A stretch of DNA of 64,000 bases from NCBI GenBank assembly GCA_947458875.1, contig CANGZD010000002.1, positions 62,001 through 126,000 of the forward strand, written 5' to 3'. This document shows, one piece after another, positions 1 through 9,474 of this stretch. Both the position numbers and the translations under genes were made by a program. The stretch's first letter is position 1; every line of letters begins with the position of its first letter. The notes under the pieces were generated by a model, which saw only the letters and a program-made list of their open reading frames with translations, did not search any database and had not been told where the DNA came from. Source of the stretch: Sphingobacteriaceae bacterium. Lineage in GTDB: Bacteria; Bacteroidota; Bacteroidia; Sphingobacteriales; Sphingobacteriaceae.

Positions 1-304
1 CTGTATTGTCTTCCAGTAAGTCATCGTTACTAAATTTCACGATTTCCTGTTCGGTTAATTCCACTTTCGTGGGATATTCGGCCAAACACCAATCGCAAGA
101 CTGAAAAATCTCACCTTTGATTTGGAAATTGAGGAGCATCATGGTCTCCTGTTTATCCAACTCCAGTGAAATCTGCAGTTTCCCGTTTTGAACCAGCGAA
201 TATTCAAATTCCTTAAAAAACGATTCGTCAATGTCGAAATCGAATGGATGTTTACCGATTTTTAAGCCGGTAAATGGAATTCGGTATTGCTGTAAAGCTT
301 TCAA
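1..304 (-). CDS. DUF177 (YceD-like) domain protein, 3' end outside window
   Basis: Minus-strand reading frame LKALQQYRIPFTGLKIGKHPFDFDIDESFFKEFEYSLVQNGKLQISLELDKQETMMLLNFQIKGEIFQSCDWCLAEYPTKVELTEQEIVKFSNDDLLEDN with the CxxC typical of DUF177; apparent TTG start; truncated by window edge. Confidence 0.6.
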   Translation of the reverse strand, partial: MKALQQYRIPFTGLKIGKHPFDFDIDESFFKEFEYSLVQNGKLQISLELDKQETMMLLNFQIKGEIFQSCDWCLAEYPTKVELTEQEIVKFSNDDLLEDNT

Positions 305-373
305 AGCACGACAATTAAGCCTGCAAATGTAGAGAAAATTTATTTAAGCGGGAAGTTTTTTTCAAATTGCTGT

Positions 374-1429
374 TTAGTCGCGATCTCTGGACAGTTTACT
401 AAATTTCAGTGGATTGGCGGTTAATTCTGCAGTTTCGCGACGACTTTTTACAATATGAACAGCTGCGAATACCGCTTCGCGAAAAGATCCTGCATCGGCT
501 TCGTTTTTTCCGGCAATATCATAAGCCGTCCCGTGATCGGGCGAAGTACGTACAATCGGTAAACCTGCGGTATAATTCACCCCGTTGTGGAAGGCCAATT
601 GTTTAAAAGGGATCAATCCCTGGTCGTGGTACATAGCAAGAACGGCGTCAAACTGTTTCCAGCTCTGCTTAGCAAAAAAGCCATCGGCCGGGTAAGGCCC
701 AAAAGCCAATAGCCCTTTTTTATTTGCCTCTTCCACCGCGGGTGCGATGATGGTTTGTTCTTCTTCGCCAATCAAACCTTCATCTCCGGCATGTGGATTT
801 AATCCTAACACGGCAATTTTTGGTTTTTCAACCCAGAAATCGATTTTGAGCGATTGGTTAATCAGCTCCAGTTTTTTAAGGATCTTCTCTTTAGTAACTT
901 TTTTGCTCACCTCGGCCACCGGGATATGTCCGGTTACGAGGCCTACCCGTAAATCTTCGCCCATGAGTAACATTAATGATTCATCGGCTCCGGCTTTTGC
1001 CTGTATGTATTCGGTATGACCAGCAAACTGGAAGTTTTCGCTTTGGATATTCTGCTTGTTGATGGGTGCAGTTACCAGGGCATCAATGTCGCCTGAGATT
1101 AAGTCATTTGTAGCTCTTTCGAGCGATAAGAAGGCGTACTTGCCACCAATTTCGGTCGATTGCCCCAATTCAATTTTTACATCTTCCTCCCAGCAATTGA
1201 TCATATTGGGTCTTCTGGGGTGCGCATCCGCCGCTTTGCTGATCACGTTAAAACTGAAATCATCAACCCCCAACGTTTTACGATGAAAAGAGGCCACTTT
1301 GGTATTTCCGTAAACAATTGGCGTACAATAATCGAGGATGCGCTTATCTAATAAGGTTTTGATAATCACTTCCAGCCCGATGCCGTTTACATCACCAATA
1401 GAAATACCAATTTTGACTTTATCACTCAT
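374..1429 (-). CDS. pdxA: 4-hydroxythreonine-4-phosphate dehydrogenase
   Basis: MSDKVKIGISIGDVNGIG..., GHTEYI, MYHDQGLIPFK, TSPDHGTAYDIAG motifs; internal Met preferred to the 1462 start. Confidence 0.95.
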   Translation of the reverse strand: MSDKVKIGISIGDVNGIGLEVIIKTLLDKRILDYCTPIVYGNTKVASFHRKTLGVDDFSFNVISKAADAHPRRPNMINCWEEDVKIELGQSTEIGGKYAFLSLERATNDLISGDIDALVTAPINKQNIQSENFQFAGHTEYIQAKAGADESLMLLMGEDLRVGLVTGHIPVAEVSKKVTKEKILKKLELINQSLKIDFWVEKPKIAVLGLNPHAGDEGLIGEEEQTIIAPAVEEANKKGLLAFGPYPADGFFAKQSWKQFDAVLAMYHDQGLIPFKQLAFHNGVNYTAGLPIVRTSPDHGTAYDIAGKNEADAGSFREAVFAAVHIVKSRRETAELTANPLKFSKLSRDRD

Positions 1430-1515
1430 AATTTCCTGCAAAATAAGTAAAAGCGATGGCAATGCGCCAAATACTGCTTAAACTTTCCTTAATTTGTCTT
1501 CAAATTACCGATTCG

Positions 1516-2298
1516 ATGAGTTTGGTCAGAGCCAAGAAACATTTAGGTCAACACTTTTTAACCGACAAAAATATTGCCGAGAAGATTGTGAATAGCTTGC
1601 AGCTGACAGATCAATACCCGCAAGTGCTGGAGGTGGGGCCCGGAATGGGAATTCTTTCTGACTTTTTATTGCAAAAAACAGCCTTTGAGACTTGGCTCCT
1701 GGATATCGATAATGAATCGATAGATTTTTTAGCGAAGAAATATCCGCAGCTCCAAAATCGGCTAATTCATGGCGATTTTCTGGAACTTGATTTTGGCAAG
1801 TACTTTAAAGGCCCAATGGCGGTGATCGGAAACTTCCCCTACAATATTTCTTCGCAAATTTTGTTTAAAGTTTTAGATAATCGGCAGCAGGTAGTAGAGG
1901 TAGTGGGCATGTTTCAAAAAGAAGTGGCCGAGCGCTGTGCCGCCAAGCCGGGCAGCAAGGTATACGGTATTCTGAGTGTTTTTTTGCAGACTTATTATCA
2001 GGTAGAATATTTGTTTACGGTGAAGGCCGGCGTATTTAATCCACCGCCTAAAGTGCTTTCGGCGGTTATCCGCCTCACTCGTAACGAGGTGGCCACACTG
2101 CCTTGCGATGAAAAGTTGTTCTGGCAAGTGGTAAAATCGGCTTTTAATCAGCGACGTAAAACTTTGCGTAATGCCCTTTCAGGAATTTTGGCCAAAGAAA
2201 AATTAATAGGAGAGGCGCTACTAGAGCTACGTGCCGAACGTTTAACAGTAGCCGATTTTGTAAAATTGACTCAATTGATCCAAGCAGCAAATGGCTAA
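1516..2298 (+). CDS. rsmA: 16S rRNA (adenine1518/1519-N6)-dimethyltransferase
   Basis: KKHLGQHFLTDKNIAEKIV, EVGPGMGILS, IGNFPYNISSQ motifs; start at ATG 1516. Confidence 0.95.
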   Translation: MSLVRAKKHLGQHFLTDKNIAEKIVNSLQLTDQYPQVLEVGPGMGILSDFLLQKTAFETWLLDIDNESIDFLAKKYPQLQNRLIHGDFLELDFGKYFKGPMAVIGNFPYNISSQILFKVLDNRQQVVEVVGMFQKEVAERCAAKPGSKVYGILSVFLQTYYQVEYLFTVKAGVFNPPPKVLSAVIRLTRNEVATLPCDEKLFWQVVKSAFNQRRKTLRNALSGILAKEKLIGEALLELRAERLTVADFVKLTQLIQAANG

Positions 2299-3223
2299 AA
2301 AGCAGATTCTGATAGTTGACGACTTGCATCCGGTTTTTAAACAGCAGGCAGAAGCTTTGGGCTATGCCTTAACAGACGAACCGCTGTTTACCCGTGAGCA
2401 AACTCTGGCTACGATTCATGATTATGAAGGCTTGGTCATCCGAACCAAATTTCGGGTTGACCGCGAAATGATAGACGCTGCACCGAATCTCAAATTTATT
2501 GCCCGTGCCGGTGCCGGTATGGATAATGTGGATGAGGCTTATGCCAAAGAAAAGGGAATTATTTGCATCAATGCCCCCGAAGGCAATGCAGATGCGGTGG
2601 CCGAACATACCATCGGGATGTTACTATCCTTGATGAATAATTTGCGCCAATCGGATCAGCAAGTGCGTCAAGGAATTTGGGATCGCGAAGCTAACCGGGC
2701 TTGGGAACTAAAGGGTCGTACTTTTGGCATCATCGGGTATGGATACATGGGCCAGGCCTTGGCTCAAAAATTACAAGGCTTCGGGCTCGATGTAATCGCT
2801 TACGATAAATACAAGACCGGTTTTTCGGATGCTTATGCACGTGAAGTCAGTATGGAGGAGATCGTAAAATTCAGTGATGTGCTCAGTTTACACATACCGC
2901 TTACCCGTGAAACTCGCCAGCTGGTAGACCATGAATACCTGTTTCATTTCAGGAAACCTATTTTCTTCCTGAATACTTCGAGGGGAGAAATTGTAAACAC
3001 CCAGGCCATTCTTAATGCCATCGCCGAAGGCAAAATAATAGGTGCAGGACTGGATGTGTTGGAGGTAGAGAATTTTCCGGCTTTAGCCGAGCAAAACTGG
3101 TATGCCGATTTAGCCCAAAATGAACGTGTAATGCTAAGTCCACATGTAGCCGGCTGGACGTTTGAATCGTACCGGAAAATTTCGGAGGTATTGGCCGAGA
3201 AATTGAAAAATTTGGAAATCTAA
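2291..3223 (+). CDS. D-2-hydroxyacid dehydrogenase (SerA-like, NAD-binding)
   Basis: GIIGYGYMGQALAQKLQGFGLDVIAYD Rossmann motif, LNTSRGEIVNTQA, SPHVAGWT; overlaps rsmA by 8 bp. Confidence 0.88.
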   Translation: MAKKQILIVDDLHPVFKQQAEALGYALTDEPLFTREQTLATIHDYEGLVIRTKFRVDREMIDAAPNLKFIARAGAGMDNVDEAYAKEKGIICINAPEGNADAVAEHTIGMLLSLMNNLRQSDQQVRQGIWDREANRAWELKGRTFGIIGYGYMGQALAQKLQGFGLDVIAYDKYKTGFSDAYAREVSMEEIVKFSDVLSLHIPLTRETRQLVDHEYLFHFRKPIFFLNTSRGEIVNTQAILNAIAEGKIIGAGLDVLEVENFPALAEQNWYADLAQNERVMLSPHVAGWTFESYRKISEVLAEKLKNLEI

Positions 3224-3254
3224 AACGGTACATTTATCTTCGTACTACACCAAG

Positions 3255-3298
3255 CAAGACTATTTCGGCAGCGCTGATTTAGTCTTGTTTGTTTTTTA
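3255..3298 (+). terminator. Rho-independent terminator downstream of the dehydrogenase
   Basis: CAAGACTA...TAGTCTTG inverted repeat followed by TTTGTTTTTT. Confidence 0.65.
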
Positions 3299-3322
3299 TA
3301 CAGTACCAATAAACAGATAACT

Positions 3323-3796
3323 ATGGCAGATGTAACGTATTACACCAAAGAAGGATTAGAGAAACTGAAGCAAGAATTACAGCATTTGCGCACCGAAGGT
3401 CGTGCTCAAATTGCCAAGGCGATTGCCGAAGCAAGAGACAAAGGCGACCTTTCCGAAAATGCCGAATACGATGCGGCTAAAGAAGCGCAAGGACACCATG
3501 AAGCTAAAATTGCCAAGCTGGAAGAAGTATTGGCCAATGCCCGCTTAATTGATGAATCGAAACTAGATACCTCTAAAGTGCTGGCCTTGTCTAAAGTGAA
3601 GATTAAAAACACCAAAAACGGTGCAGAGATGACCTATCAACTGGTTTCTGAAAGCGAAGCTGATTTAAAATCAGGAAAAATTTCCGTGAAATCTCCCATT
3701 GCCAAAGGTTTATTAGGAAAATCGGTGGGCGATAAAGTGGAAATCACGGTTCCAGCTGGTCAGATTGAATTTGAAATTGTAGAAATCAGTAGATAA
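3323..3796 (+). CDS. greA: transcription elongation factor GreA
   Basis: YYTKEGLEKLKQELQHL, AEARDKGDLSENAEYDAAKEAQ. Confidence 0.96.
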   Translation: MADVTYYTKEGLEKLKQELQHLRTEGRAQIAKAIAEARDKGDLSENAEYDAAKEAQGHHEAKIAKLEEVLANARLIDESKLDTSKVLALSKVKIKNTKNGAEMTYQLVSESEADLKSGKISVKSPIAKGLLGKSVGDKVEITVPAGQIEFEIVEISR

Positions 3797-3797
3797 G

Positions 3798-4190
3798 ATG
3801 AGCATCTTTTCTAAAATCATTTCTGGAGAAATACCGGCACATAAAGTGGCAGAAACTAATGATTATCTGGCTTTTTTGGATATCAATCCATTAACAGAGG
3901 GTCATGTGTTGGTTATTCCTAAAAAAGAAACCGATTATATTTTCGATATCGATGATGAGGCCTATGCCGGTTTAATGCTTTTCGCTAAAATTGTGGCCAA
4001 AGGGGTAAAAAAAGCCATTCCGTGTAAAAAGGTTGGTGTATCAGTAATCGGTTTAGAAGTGCCGCATGCACATGTGCACCTCATCCCGATGAATTCGGTT
4101 AGTGATATGAATTTCGCCAAAGAAAAATTAAAACCGAGTCAGGAAGAATTAGCAGCCACTGCTCAAAAAATAAGGGCAGCGCTTATTTAA
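3798..4190 (+). CDS. HIT family protein
   Basis: SIFSKIISGEIPAHKVAE..., histidine triad HAHVHLIP. Confidence 0.95.
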   Translation: MSIFSKIISGEIPAHKVAETNDYLAFLDINPLTEGHVLVIPKKETDYIFDIDDEAYAGLMLFAKIVAKGVKKAIPCKKVGVSVIGLEVPHAHVHLIPMNSVSDMNFAKEKLKPSQEELAATAQKIRAALI

Positions 4191-4749
4191 TTCGTTTCTG
4201 GTTATCTTTTGCAAAAGCTGCCCAACCGGAGTAGCTTTTTTTGTTTGAATCAGTTCCTATACGTTGAAATGAATGGCAAACTGCTACGGCGAGGCCGTCG
4301 GTAGCATCTAAAAATTCTGGTGTTTCCTTAAAAGAAAGTAGGGTTTGGAGCATGGCAGCCACTTGTTCTTTGCCTGCATTCCCATTGCCCGTGATGGCTT
4401 GTTTAATTTTACGAGGTGAATATTCGGTGATGGGTAAATTTCTGGAAAGTCCGGCAGCCATGGCTACTCCTTGCGCCCTGCCCAACTTTAACATCACCTG
4501 AATGTTTTTCCCATAAAAAGGAGCTTCTAATGCCATGCAATCGGGATGATATTCATCAATTAAAGCTAGCGTTTTCTCGAATATGCGTTGTAATTTGAGC
4601 GGATGGTCTTCCAAATGATCAAGTTTGATCACCCCCAGATTAATCAATTCGATTTTAGATCCTTGCTCTTTGATCAATCCATAACCCATAATGGCCGTGC
4701 CCGGGTCTATACCGAGTATGATTCTTTCTTTGGATTGCTGGGTCTGCAT
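4183..4749 (-). CDS. ruvC: crossover junction endodeoxyribonuclease RuvC
   Basis: ILGIDPGTAIMGYGLI, LEAPFYGKNIQVMLKLGRAQG, YSPRKIKQAITGNGNAGKEQV. Confidence 0.95.
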   Translation of the reverse strand: MQTQQSKERIILGIDPGTAIMGYGLIKEQGSKIELINLGVIKLDHLEDHPLKLQRIFEKTLALIDEYHPDCMALEAPFYGKNIQVMLKLGRAQGVAMAAGLSRNLPITEYSPRKIKQAITGNGNAGKEQVAAMLQTLLSFKETPEFLDATDGLAVAVCHSFQRIGTDSNKKSYSGWAAFAKDNQKRIK

Positions 4750-4906
4750 AATTACAATTATACATCATTTAGGCTTCTAAATAAAGTCACCCATCAATTG
4801 AAGATTAAACAAATAAGTTATAACAATTTCTTTAAAATTACAAATACTTCTTAATTATTAATTATTTAGCGATTAATCATTAATTTTAGGCTGCTATCAA
4901 ATACCT

Positions 4907-6148
4907 GTGACTAAAGTTGTGGATCCTCAACATCATGATAATGAATTGATCAATTTGTTGTTGAAACGACAAGCTGAACTCAATTCGCTGCTCGAATTAA
5001 CACAAGCCATTAACAAAGGGGCCAGCTTGAAAGAGCTTTTAGAAATGTTGCACGTGATTTTAAAAGTGCATTTGAAGGTTCATCAATTCAGGTTTTTTTT
5101 AAAGCAAGAAGGCTCTTTTAAAGACTTTTCCGGATTTGGAGATGCGTATTTTGAGCAGGAAAAACGCTTCCGGAAATCTGCTTTACATAAACATATTTAT
5201 GACATAAAACAGAGGCAGTTGCCGATTAAAGATCTTTTTTGGCATTACGATTTTTATGTTCCTGTTATTCATCATCGTAAACTTTGTGCTTTTGTACTGG
5301 TAAAAAGTATGGATGAGGGAACAGGGTTTTTAAATCACGATCTGCAATTCATCCAAACTTTGGTAAGTCAAGTAGTTTTTGCTGAAGAAAACAAGCAATT
5401 GTTGAGAGACAAGCTTGAAAAAGAACGTTTGGAGCGAGAATTGGAATTGGGCAGGCAAGTGCAATACATGCTGATCCCTGAACAGTTACATACCGACTCT
5501 TCGGTTGAAATAAATGCCTGGTATCAGCCGCATGAAAGTATAGGAGGCGATTATTTTGATTTTGCCAAAATCAATGGAACCGAACTGATGTGGTGTATTG
5601 CAGATGTTTCGGGCAAGGGAATTGCGGCGGCATTGCTGATGGCTAATCTGCAAGCCAGTTTGAGGGCATGGGTGGCCAATACCCGTAATCCGATTGAGAT
5701 TGTTGAAAGGCTGAATGAGTTTATTTGGAAAAATACCCGTGGTGAGTGGTATATCACGCTTTTTTTAGGCATTTACGATACCGAAACCGGTTTGCTCAGC
5801 TATGTAAATGCCGGCCATCATCCGCCTATTTTATTTCATGATCATCAGTATCAACCCTTAAAATCCGGGACTATCATGTTGGGGGCATTTGAAAAGCTGC
5901 CATTTATTGATGTTGGTTTGCAATACCTCCAAAGTGGCGATTTTATTTTCAATTATACCGACGGCTTGATTGAAAGAAAAAATGTGGCTGAGCATTTTTG
6001 TGAGCAACAATTGGCTGATTTTCTGAGGCTGAATTTGCACTTACCCATTTATGAGCTGCACCAGTCTTTACTAAAATATATTGAAGACAGCATCAAAGTG
6101 AAAGGACCCACCGATGATTTAACGATGCTTTCTGTCAGGATCAATTAA
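4907..6148 (+). CDS. PP2C/SpoIIE-type serine phosphatase with N-terminal GAF-like region
   Basis: GGDYFDF, WCIADVSGKGIAAALLMA, LSYVNAGHHPPILF, YTDGLIE motifs; GTG start. Confidence 0.85.
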   Translation: MTKVVDPQHHDNELINLLLKRQAELNSLLELTQAINKGASLKELLEMLHVILKVHLKVHQFRFFLKQEGSFKDFSGFGDAYFEQEKRFRKSALHKHIYDIKQRQLPIKDLFWHYDFYVPVIHHRKLCAFVLVKSMDEGTGFLNHDLQFIQTLVSQVVFAEENKQLLRDKLEKERLERELELGRQVQYMLIPEQLHTDSSVEINAWYQPHESIGGDYFDFAKINGTELMWCIADVSGKGIAAALLMANLQASLRAWVANTRNPIEIVERLNEFIWKNTRGEWYITLFLGIYDTETGLLSYVNAGHHPPILFHDHQYQPLKSGTIMLGAFEKLPFIDVGLQYLQSGDFIFNYTDGLIERKNVAEHFCEQQLADFLRLNLHLPIYELHQSLLKYIEDSIKVKGPTDDLTMLSVRIN

Positions 6149-6180
6149 ACCTTTCGGGATATTTTTCTAATTTCAACCCA

Positions 6181-6780
6181 ATGCTTTTGCCTTTTTTTCA
6201 AGAAGAATTGCTGGAGGCCGGTTGCGATGAAGCCGGCCGTGGCTGCCTGGCTGGTCCGGTATTTGCCGCTGCGGTAATCTTACCTAGGAACTTCCACCAC
6301 CCCCTGCTCAACGATTCTAAGCAGCTGAATTATGCCCAGCGAAAACAACTCCGAACAGAAATAGAAACGCAAGCTTTGGCATTTTCGGTAGCGGAGGTAG
6401 GTCATGAGGAGATCGATCGCATCAATATTCTGCAAGCCTCTTTTTTGGCTATGCACCGGGCTTTAGATAGTCTTAAAGCCAGACCGGAGCTAATTTTAGT
6501 AGATGGCAACCGATTTAAACAATACCAAGATTTGCCACACCAATGCATTGTAAAAGGCGATGGCAAGTATTTTTCTATCGCGGCAGCCTCCATTTTGGCT
6601 AAAACCTACCGGGATGATTTTATGGAGCAAATTGCAGCAGAATTTCCGCAATACGACTGGGCTAGCAATAAAGGGTATCCTACTCAAAAACACCGTGAAG
6701 CGGTACTGGTACATGGCTTTTCACCCTACCATCGTCGTTCTTTTAAGGTAACTGATCCACAGTTGACATTATTTCAATAA
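6181..6780 (+). CDS. rnhB: ribonuclease HII
   Basis: EAGCDEAGRGCLAGPVFAAAVIL, DSKQLN, KGDGKYFSIAAASILAKTYRD. Confidence 0.95.
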   Translation: MLLPFFQEELLEAGCDEAGRGCLAGPVFAAAVILPRNFHHPLLNDSKQLNYAQRKQLRTEIETQALAFSVAEVGHEEIDRINILQASFLAMHRALDSLKARPELILVDGNRFKQYQDLPHQCIVKGDGKYFSIAAASILAKTYRDDFMEQIAAEFPQYDWASNKGYPTQKHREAVLVHGFSPYHRRSFKVTDPQLTLFQ

Positions 6781-6824
6781 ATCGCTAAGCGCTTTTTTCT
6801 TAATTTCGCCTCAAATAAATCAAA

Positions 6825-7907
6825 ATGAAAAACACCGCCTTAACCCAAACCCATATCGCATTAGGTGCCAAAATGGTTCCTTTTGCCGGATACAATATGC
6901 CTGTGCAATATGCCGGCATCAATGTGGAACATGAGACCGTTCGTAAAGGCGTAGGGGTGTTTGATGTGAGCCACATGGGCGAGTTCATCCTAAAGGGTGA
7001 GGGCGCATTAGATTTGATTCAAAAGGTAACATCTAACGATGCTTCCAAATTATATGATGGTAAGATCCAGTATTCTTGCCTGCCAAACGAGCAGGGCGGA
7101 ATTGTAGACGATTTGCTGGTATACCGTATCGACGAAAAAACCTATATGCTGGTGGTGAATGCCTCCAATATTCAAAAAGATTGGGACTGGATCTCCAAAT
7201 ACAATACCTACGGGGTAGATATGAAAGATATCTCAGACCGTACTTCTTTATTGGCCGTTCAAGGGCCTAAAGCCGCTCAAGCATTACAAAGCCTAACCGA
7301 TGTTGATTTGTCGGCAATGGAATATTACACTTTTGTAAAAGGCAAATTTGCCGGGGTGGATAATGTATTGATCTCGGCTACGGGCTATACCGGTGCTGGC
7401 GGTTTCGAAATTTATTTTGATAATGAGCATGCCGATGTGATCTGGAAGGCCATTTTCGAAGCCGGTGCTCCGTTTGGCATTCAGCCCATTGGTTTAGGTG
7501 CCCGAGATACCTTGCGTTTGGAAATGGGTTTCTGCTTATACGGAAATGACATTGATGATACAACATCCCCTTTGGAAGCGGGCTTGGGTTGGATTACCAA
7601 ATTCACTAAAGATTTTGTGAATTCAGCAGCTCTTTCGGTTCAAAAGCAAGAAGGCGTAAAACGTAAGCTGGTAGGTTTTGAAATGTTGGAACGCGGTATT
7701 CCTCGCCATGATTATGAGATCTGCGATGCAGCAGGAAATACCATCGGTAAAGTAACTTCTGGTACCCAATCGCCATCTTTACAAAAAGCCATTGGTCTGG
7801 GTTATATCGCCACCGATTTCGCCAAAGAAGGCACTGAAGTATTCATCAAAATCCGTGAACAACTGGTGAAAGCCCAGGTGGTGAAATTCCCGTTCTATAA
7901 AGCTTAA
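6825..7907 (+). CDS. gcvT: glycine cleavage system aminomethyltransferase
   Basis: [69 protein letters not shown]. Confidence 0.96.
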   Translation: MKNTALTQTHIALGAKMVPFAGYNMPVQYAGINVEHETVRKGVGVFDVSHMGEFILKGEGALDLIQKVTSNDASKLYDGKIQYSCLPNEQGGIVDDLLVYRIDEKTYMLVVNASNIQKDWDWISKYNTYGVDMKDISDRTSLLAVQGPKAAQALQSLTDVDLSAMEYYTFVKGKFAGVDNVLISATGYTGAGGFEIYFDNEHADVIWKAIFEAGAPFGIQPIGLGARDTLRLEMGFCLYGNDIDDTTSPLEAGLGWITKFTKDFVNSAALSVQKQEGVKRKLVGFEMLERGIPRHDYEICDAAGNTIGKVTSGTQSPSLQKAIGLGYIATDFAKEGTEVFIKIREQLVKAQVVKFPFYKA

Positions 7908-7908
7908 G

Positions 7909-8622
7909 ATGCAGCAAAAAAAACTGGAGGTTTGCCTTAGCCCAGCCTTACTACACCTTTACGATATTAAAGACAGTCTGGTGGTGGTCATCGATATTTT
8001 TCGTGCCACCTCCTCCATGTGCTATGGCATTGCCAATGGTGCCGAGGCCATTATTCCGGTGGCTACGGTAGACGTCTGCCGTTCTTACGAACAAACTAAT
8101 TATTTGCTGGCTGCCGAACGTAATGGAGAGGTGGTGGAAGGCTTTGATTTTGGCAATTCGCCTTTCTCTTATACCGCCGAAAAAGTGAGCGGCAAAACCG
8201 TGGTATTGACCACCACCAACGGTACGCATGCCATTAATGAGAGTAGGGAAGCGCAAAGAGTTTTAATTGGTTCTTTCTTGAATTTAAGTGCCATCAGCAA
8301 TTGGTTAAAAAACCAGCCCCAAGATGTATTACTGCTTTGTGCCGGTTGGAAAAATAAAGTGAACTTGGAAGATACCTTGTTTGCCGGAGCGGTGGCTCAT
8401 CAGTTGCAAAACGAAGGCTACAAATTCGATGATTCAGCCATCCTGGCTGCCGATTTATACCAAATGGCGAAAGACGATTTAAATGGTTTCCTGAAAAAAA
8501 CTTCGCACAGTGAACGTTTGAAGGAATTAAAAATTGAATCGGATATTGTCTTCTGCCTTCAGGTAGATTTGATTGATGCCATTCCGGTTTTGGATGGGGA
8601 TCGATTGGTAAGATTAGTATAA
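7909..8622 (+). CDS. comB: 2-phosphosulfolactate phosphatase (ComB family)
   Basis: VVVIDIFRATSSMCYGIANGAEAI, TTTNGTHA, LCAGWKN. Confidence 0.85.
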   Translation: MQQKKLEVCLSPALLHLYDIKDSLVVVIDIFRATSSMCYGIANGAEAIIPVATVDVCRSYEQTNYLLAAERNGEVVEGFDFGNSPFSYTAEKVSGKTVVLTTTNGTHAINESREAQRVLIGSFLNLSAISNWLKNQPQDVLLLCAGWKNKVNLEDTLFAGAVAHQLQNEGYKFDDSAILAADLYQMAKDDLNGFLKKTSHSERLKELKIESDIVFCLQVDLIDAIPVLDGDRLVRLV

Positions 8623-8628
8623 CCTTTA

Positions 8629-8686
8629 TTGTCATTCTGGGCAAAGCGAAGAATCTTAAGATGTTTCACTTTGTTCAACATGACAA
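8629..8686. repeat. REP-like imperfect palindrome (GTCATTCTGgGCaAAGCGAAGAATCT...ATGACAA type)
   Basis: TTGTCAT...ATGACAA arms with imperfect inner pairing; lies between convergent genes; resembles a widespread GTCATTCTGAGCGAAGCGAAGAATC intergenic repeat. Confidence 0.6.
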
Positions 8687-8690
8687 AGGC

Positions 8691-9017
8691 TTATTTCAAC
8701 TTTTCGTTGTTTAGATGCCTTTCGGAGTCCCGTTGGGTTTTCTTTTCAAGATTTTTATGCAATGCTTCTGTGAGGTTGATCCCCGTTTGGTTGGCCAGGC
8801 AGATCAGTACAAAAAGTACATCGGCCATTTCATCGGCTAGATTCACTTTCTCATCTGATTTTTTGAACGATTGCTCGCCGTATCTTCGGGCCATGATGCG
8901 GGCTACTTCGCCCACTTCTTCCATGAGTATGGCGGTATTCGTCAGTTCGTTGAAATAACGAATCCCTTTGGTTTTGATCCACTCATCTACTGTTTTTTGT
9001 GCTTCATTAATGGTCAT
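8691..9017 (-). CDS. MazG-like nucleotide pyrophosphohydrolase
   Basis: TNTAILMEEVGEVARIMARRYGEQ...NLADEMADVLFVLICLANQ (EExxE...ExxD helices). Confidence 0.88.
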   Translation of the reverse strand: MTINEAQKTVDEWIKTKGIRYFNELTNTAILMEEVGEVARIMARRYGEQSFKKSDEKVNLADEMADVLFVLICLANQTGINLTEALHKNLEKKTQRDSERHLNNEKLK

Positions 9018-9019
9018 AA

Positions 9020-9472
9020 TTACTCCTTGTTTTGGGTATCGATGAGAATGGTCACCGGACCATCGTTCAGTAGACGGATCTTCATATCGGCACCAAAAAT
9101 GCCGGTTTCTATTTTGGTCCCGGTCAGTTTTTCTAATTCCGCCTGCATGAATTCATATAACGGGATGGCTTTTTCCGGCCTTGCTGCCCTAATGAAACCT
9201 GGGCGGTTCCCCTTTTTGGTTTGGGCAAATAAAGTGAATTGAGAAATGAGCAAAATTCTTCCACTGATATCTGCTAAAGAACGGTTCATTTGTCCTGCCT
9301 CGTCAGAGAAAATACGCATGTTCGCAATTTTTTGAGCCAGCCAAACGGCATCTTCGGTCGTATCGTTTTCTTCTACGCCTAAGAGCACCAAAAAGCCGGC
9401 ATCAATTTGTCCGGTAATTTGTCCTTCTACGGTGCAAGATGCATGGCTAACTCTTTGAATAACGGCTCTCAT
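9020..9472 (-). CDS. dtd: D-aminoacyl-tRNA deacylase
   Basis: MRAVIQRVSHASCTVEG, ISQFTLFAQTKKGNRPGF, GADMKIRLLNDGPVTI. Confidence 0.96.
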   Translation of the reverse strand: MRAVIQRVSHASCTVEGQITGQIDAGFLVLLGVEENDTTEDAVWLAQKIANMRIFSDEAGQMNRSLADISGRILLISQFTLFAQTKKGNRPGFIRAARPEKAIPLYEFMQAELEKLTGTKIETGIFGADMKIRLLNDGPVTILIDTQNKE

Positions 9473-9474
9473 AA

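Noticed and set aside
4797-4890. AT-rich repeats (TTAATTATTAATTATT...) upstream of the PP2C gene
   Set aside because: Low-complexity AT tract in a divergent promoter region; no specific motif distinguishable from composition
6781-6824. Possible glycine riboswitch ahead of gcvT
   Set aside because: Only 44 nt between rnhB and gcvT and no glycine aptamer core
8629-8958. 109-aa plus-strand ORF MSFWAKRRILRC...
   Set aside because: Starts in the REP-like repeat and runs antisense to the MazG-like gene; not a credible protein
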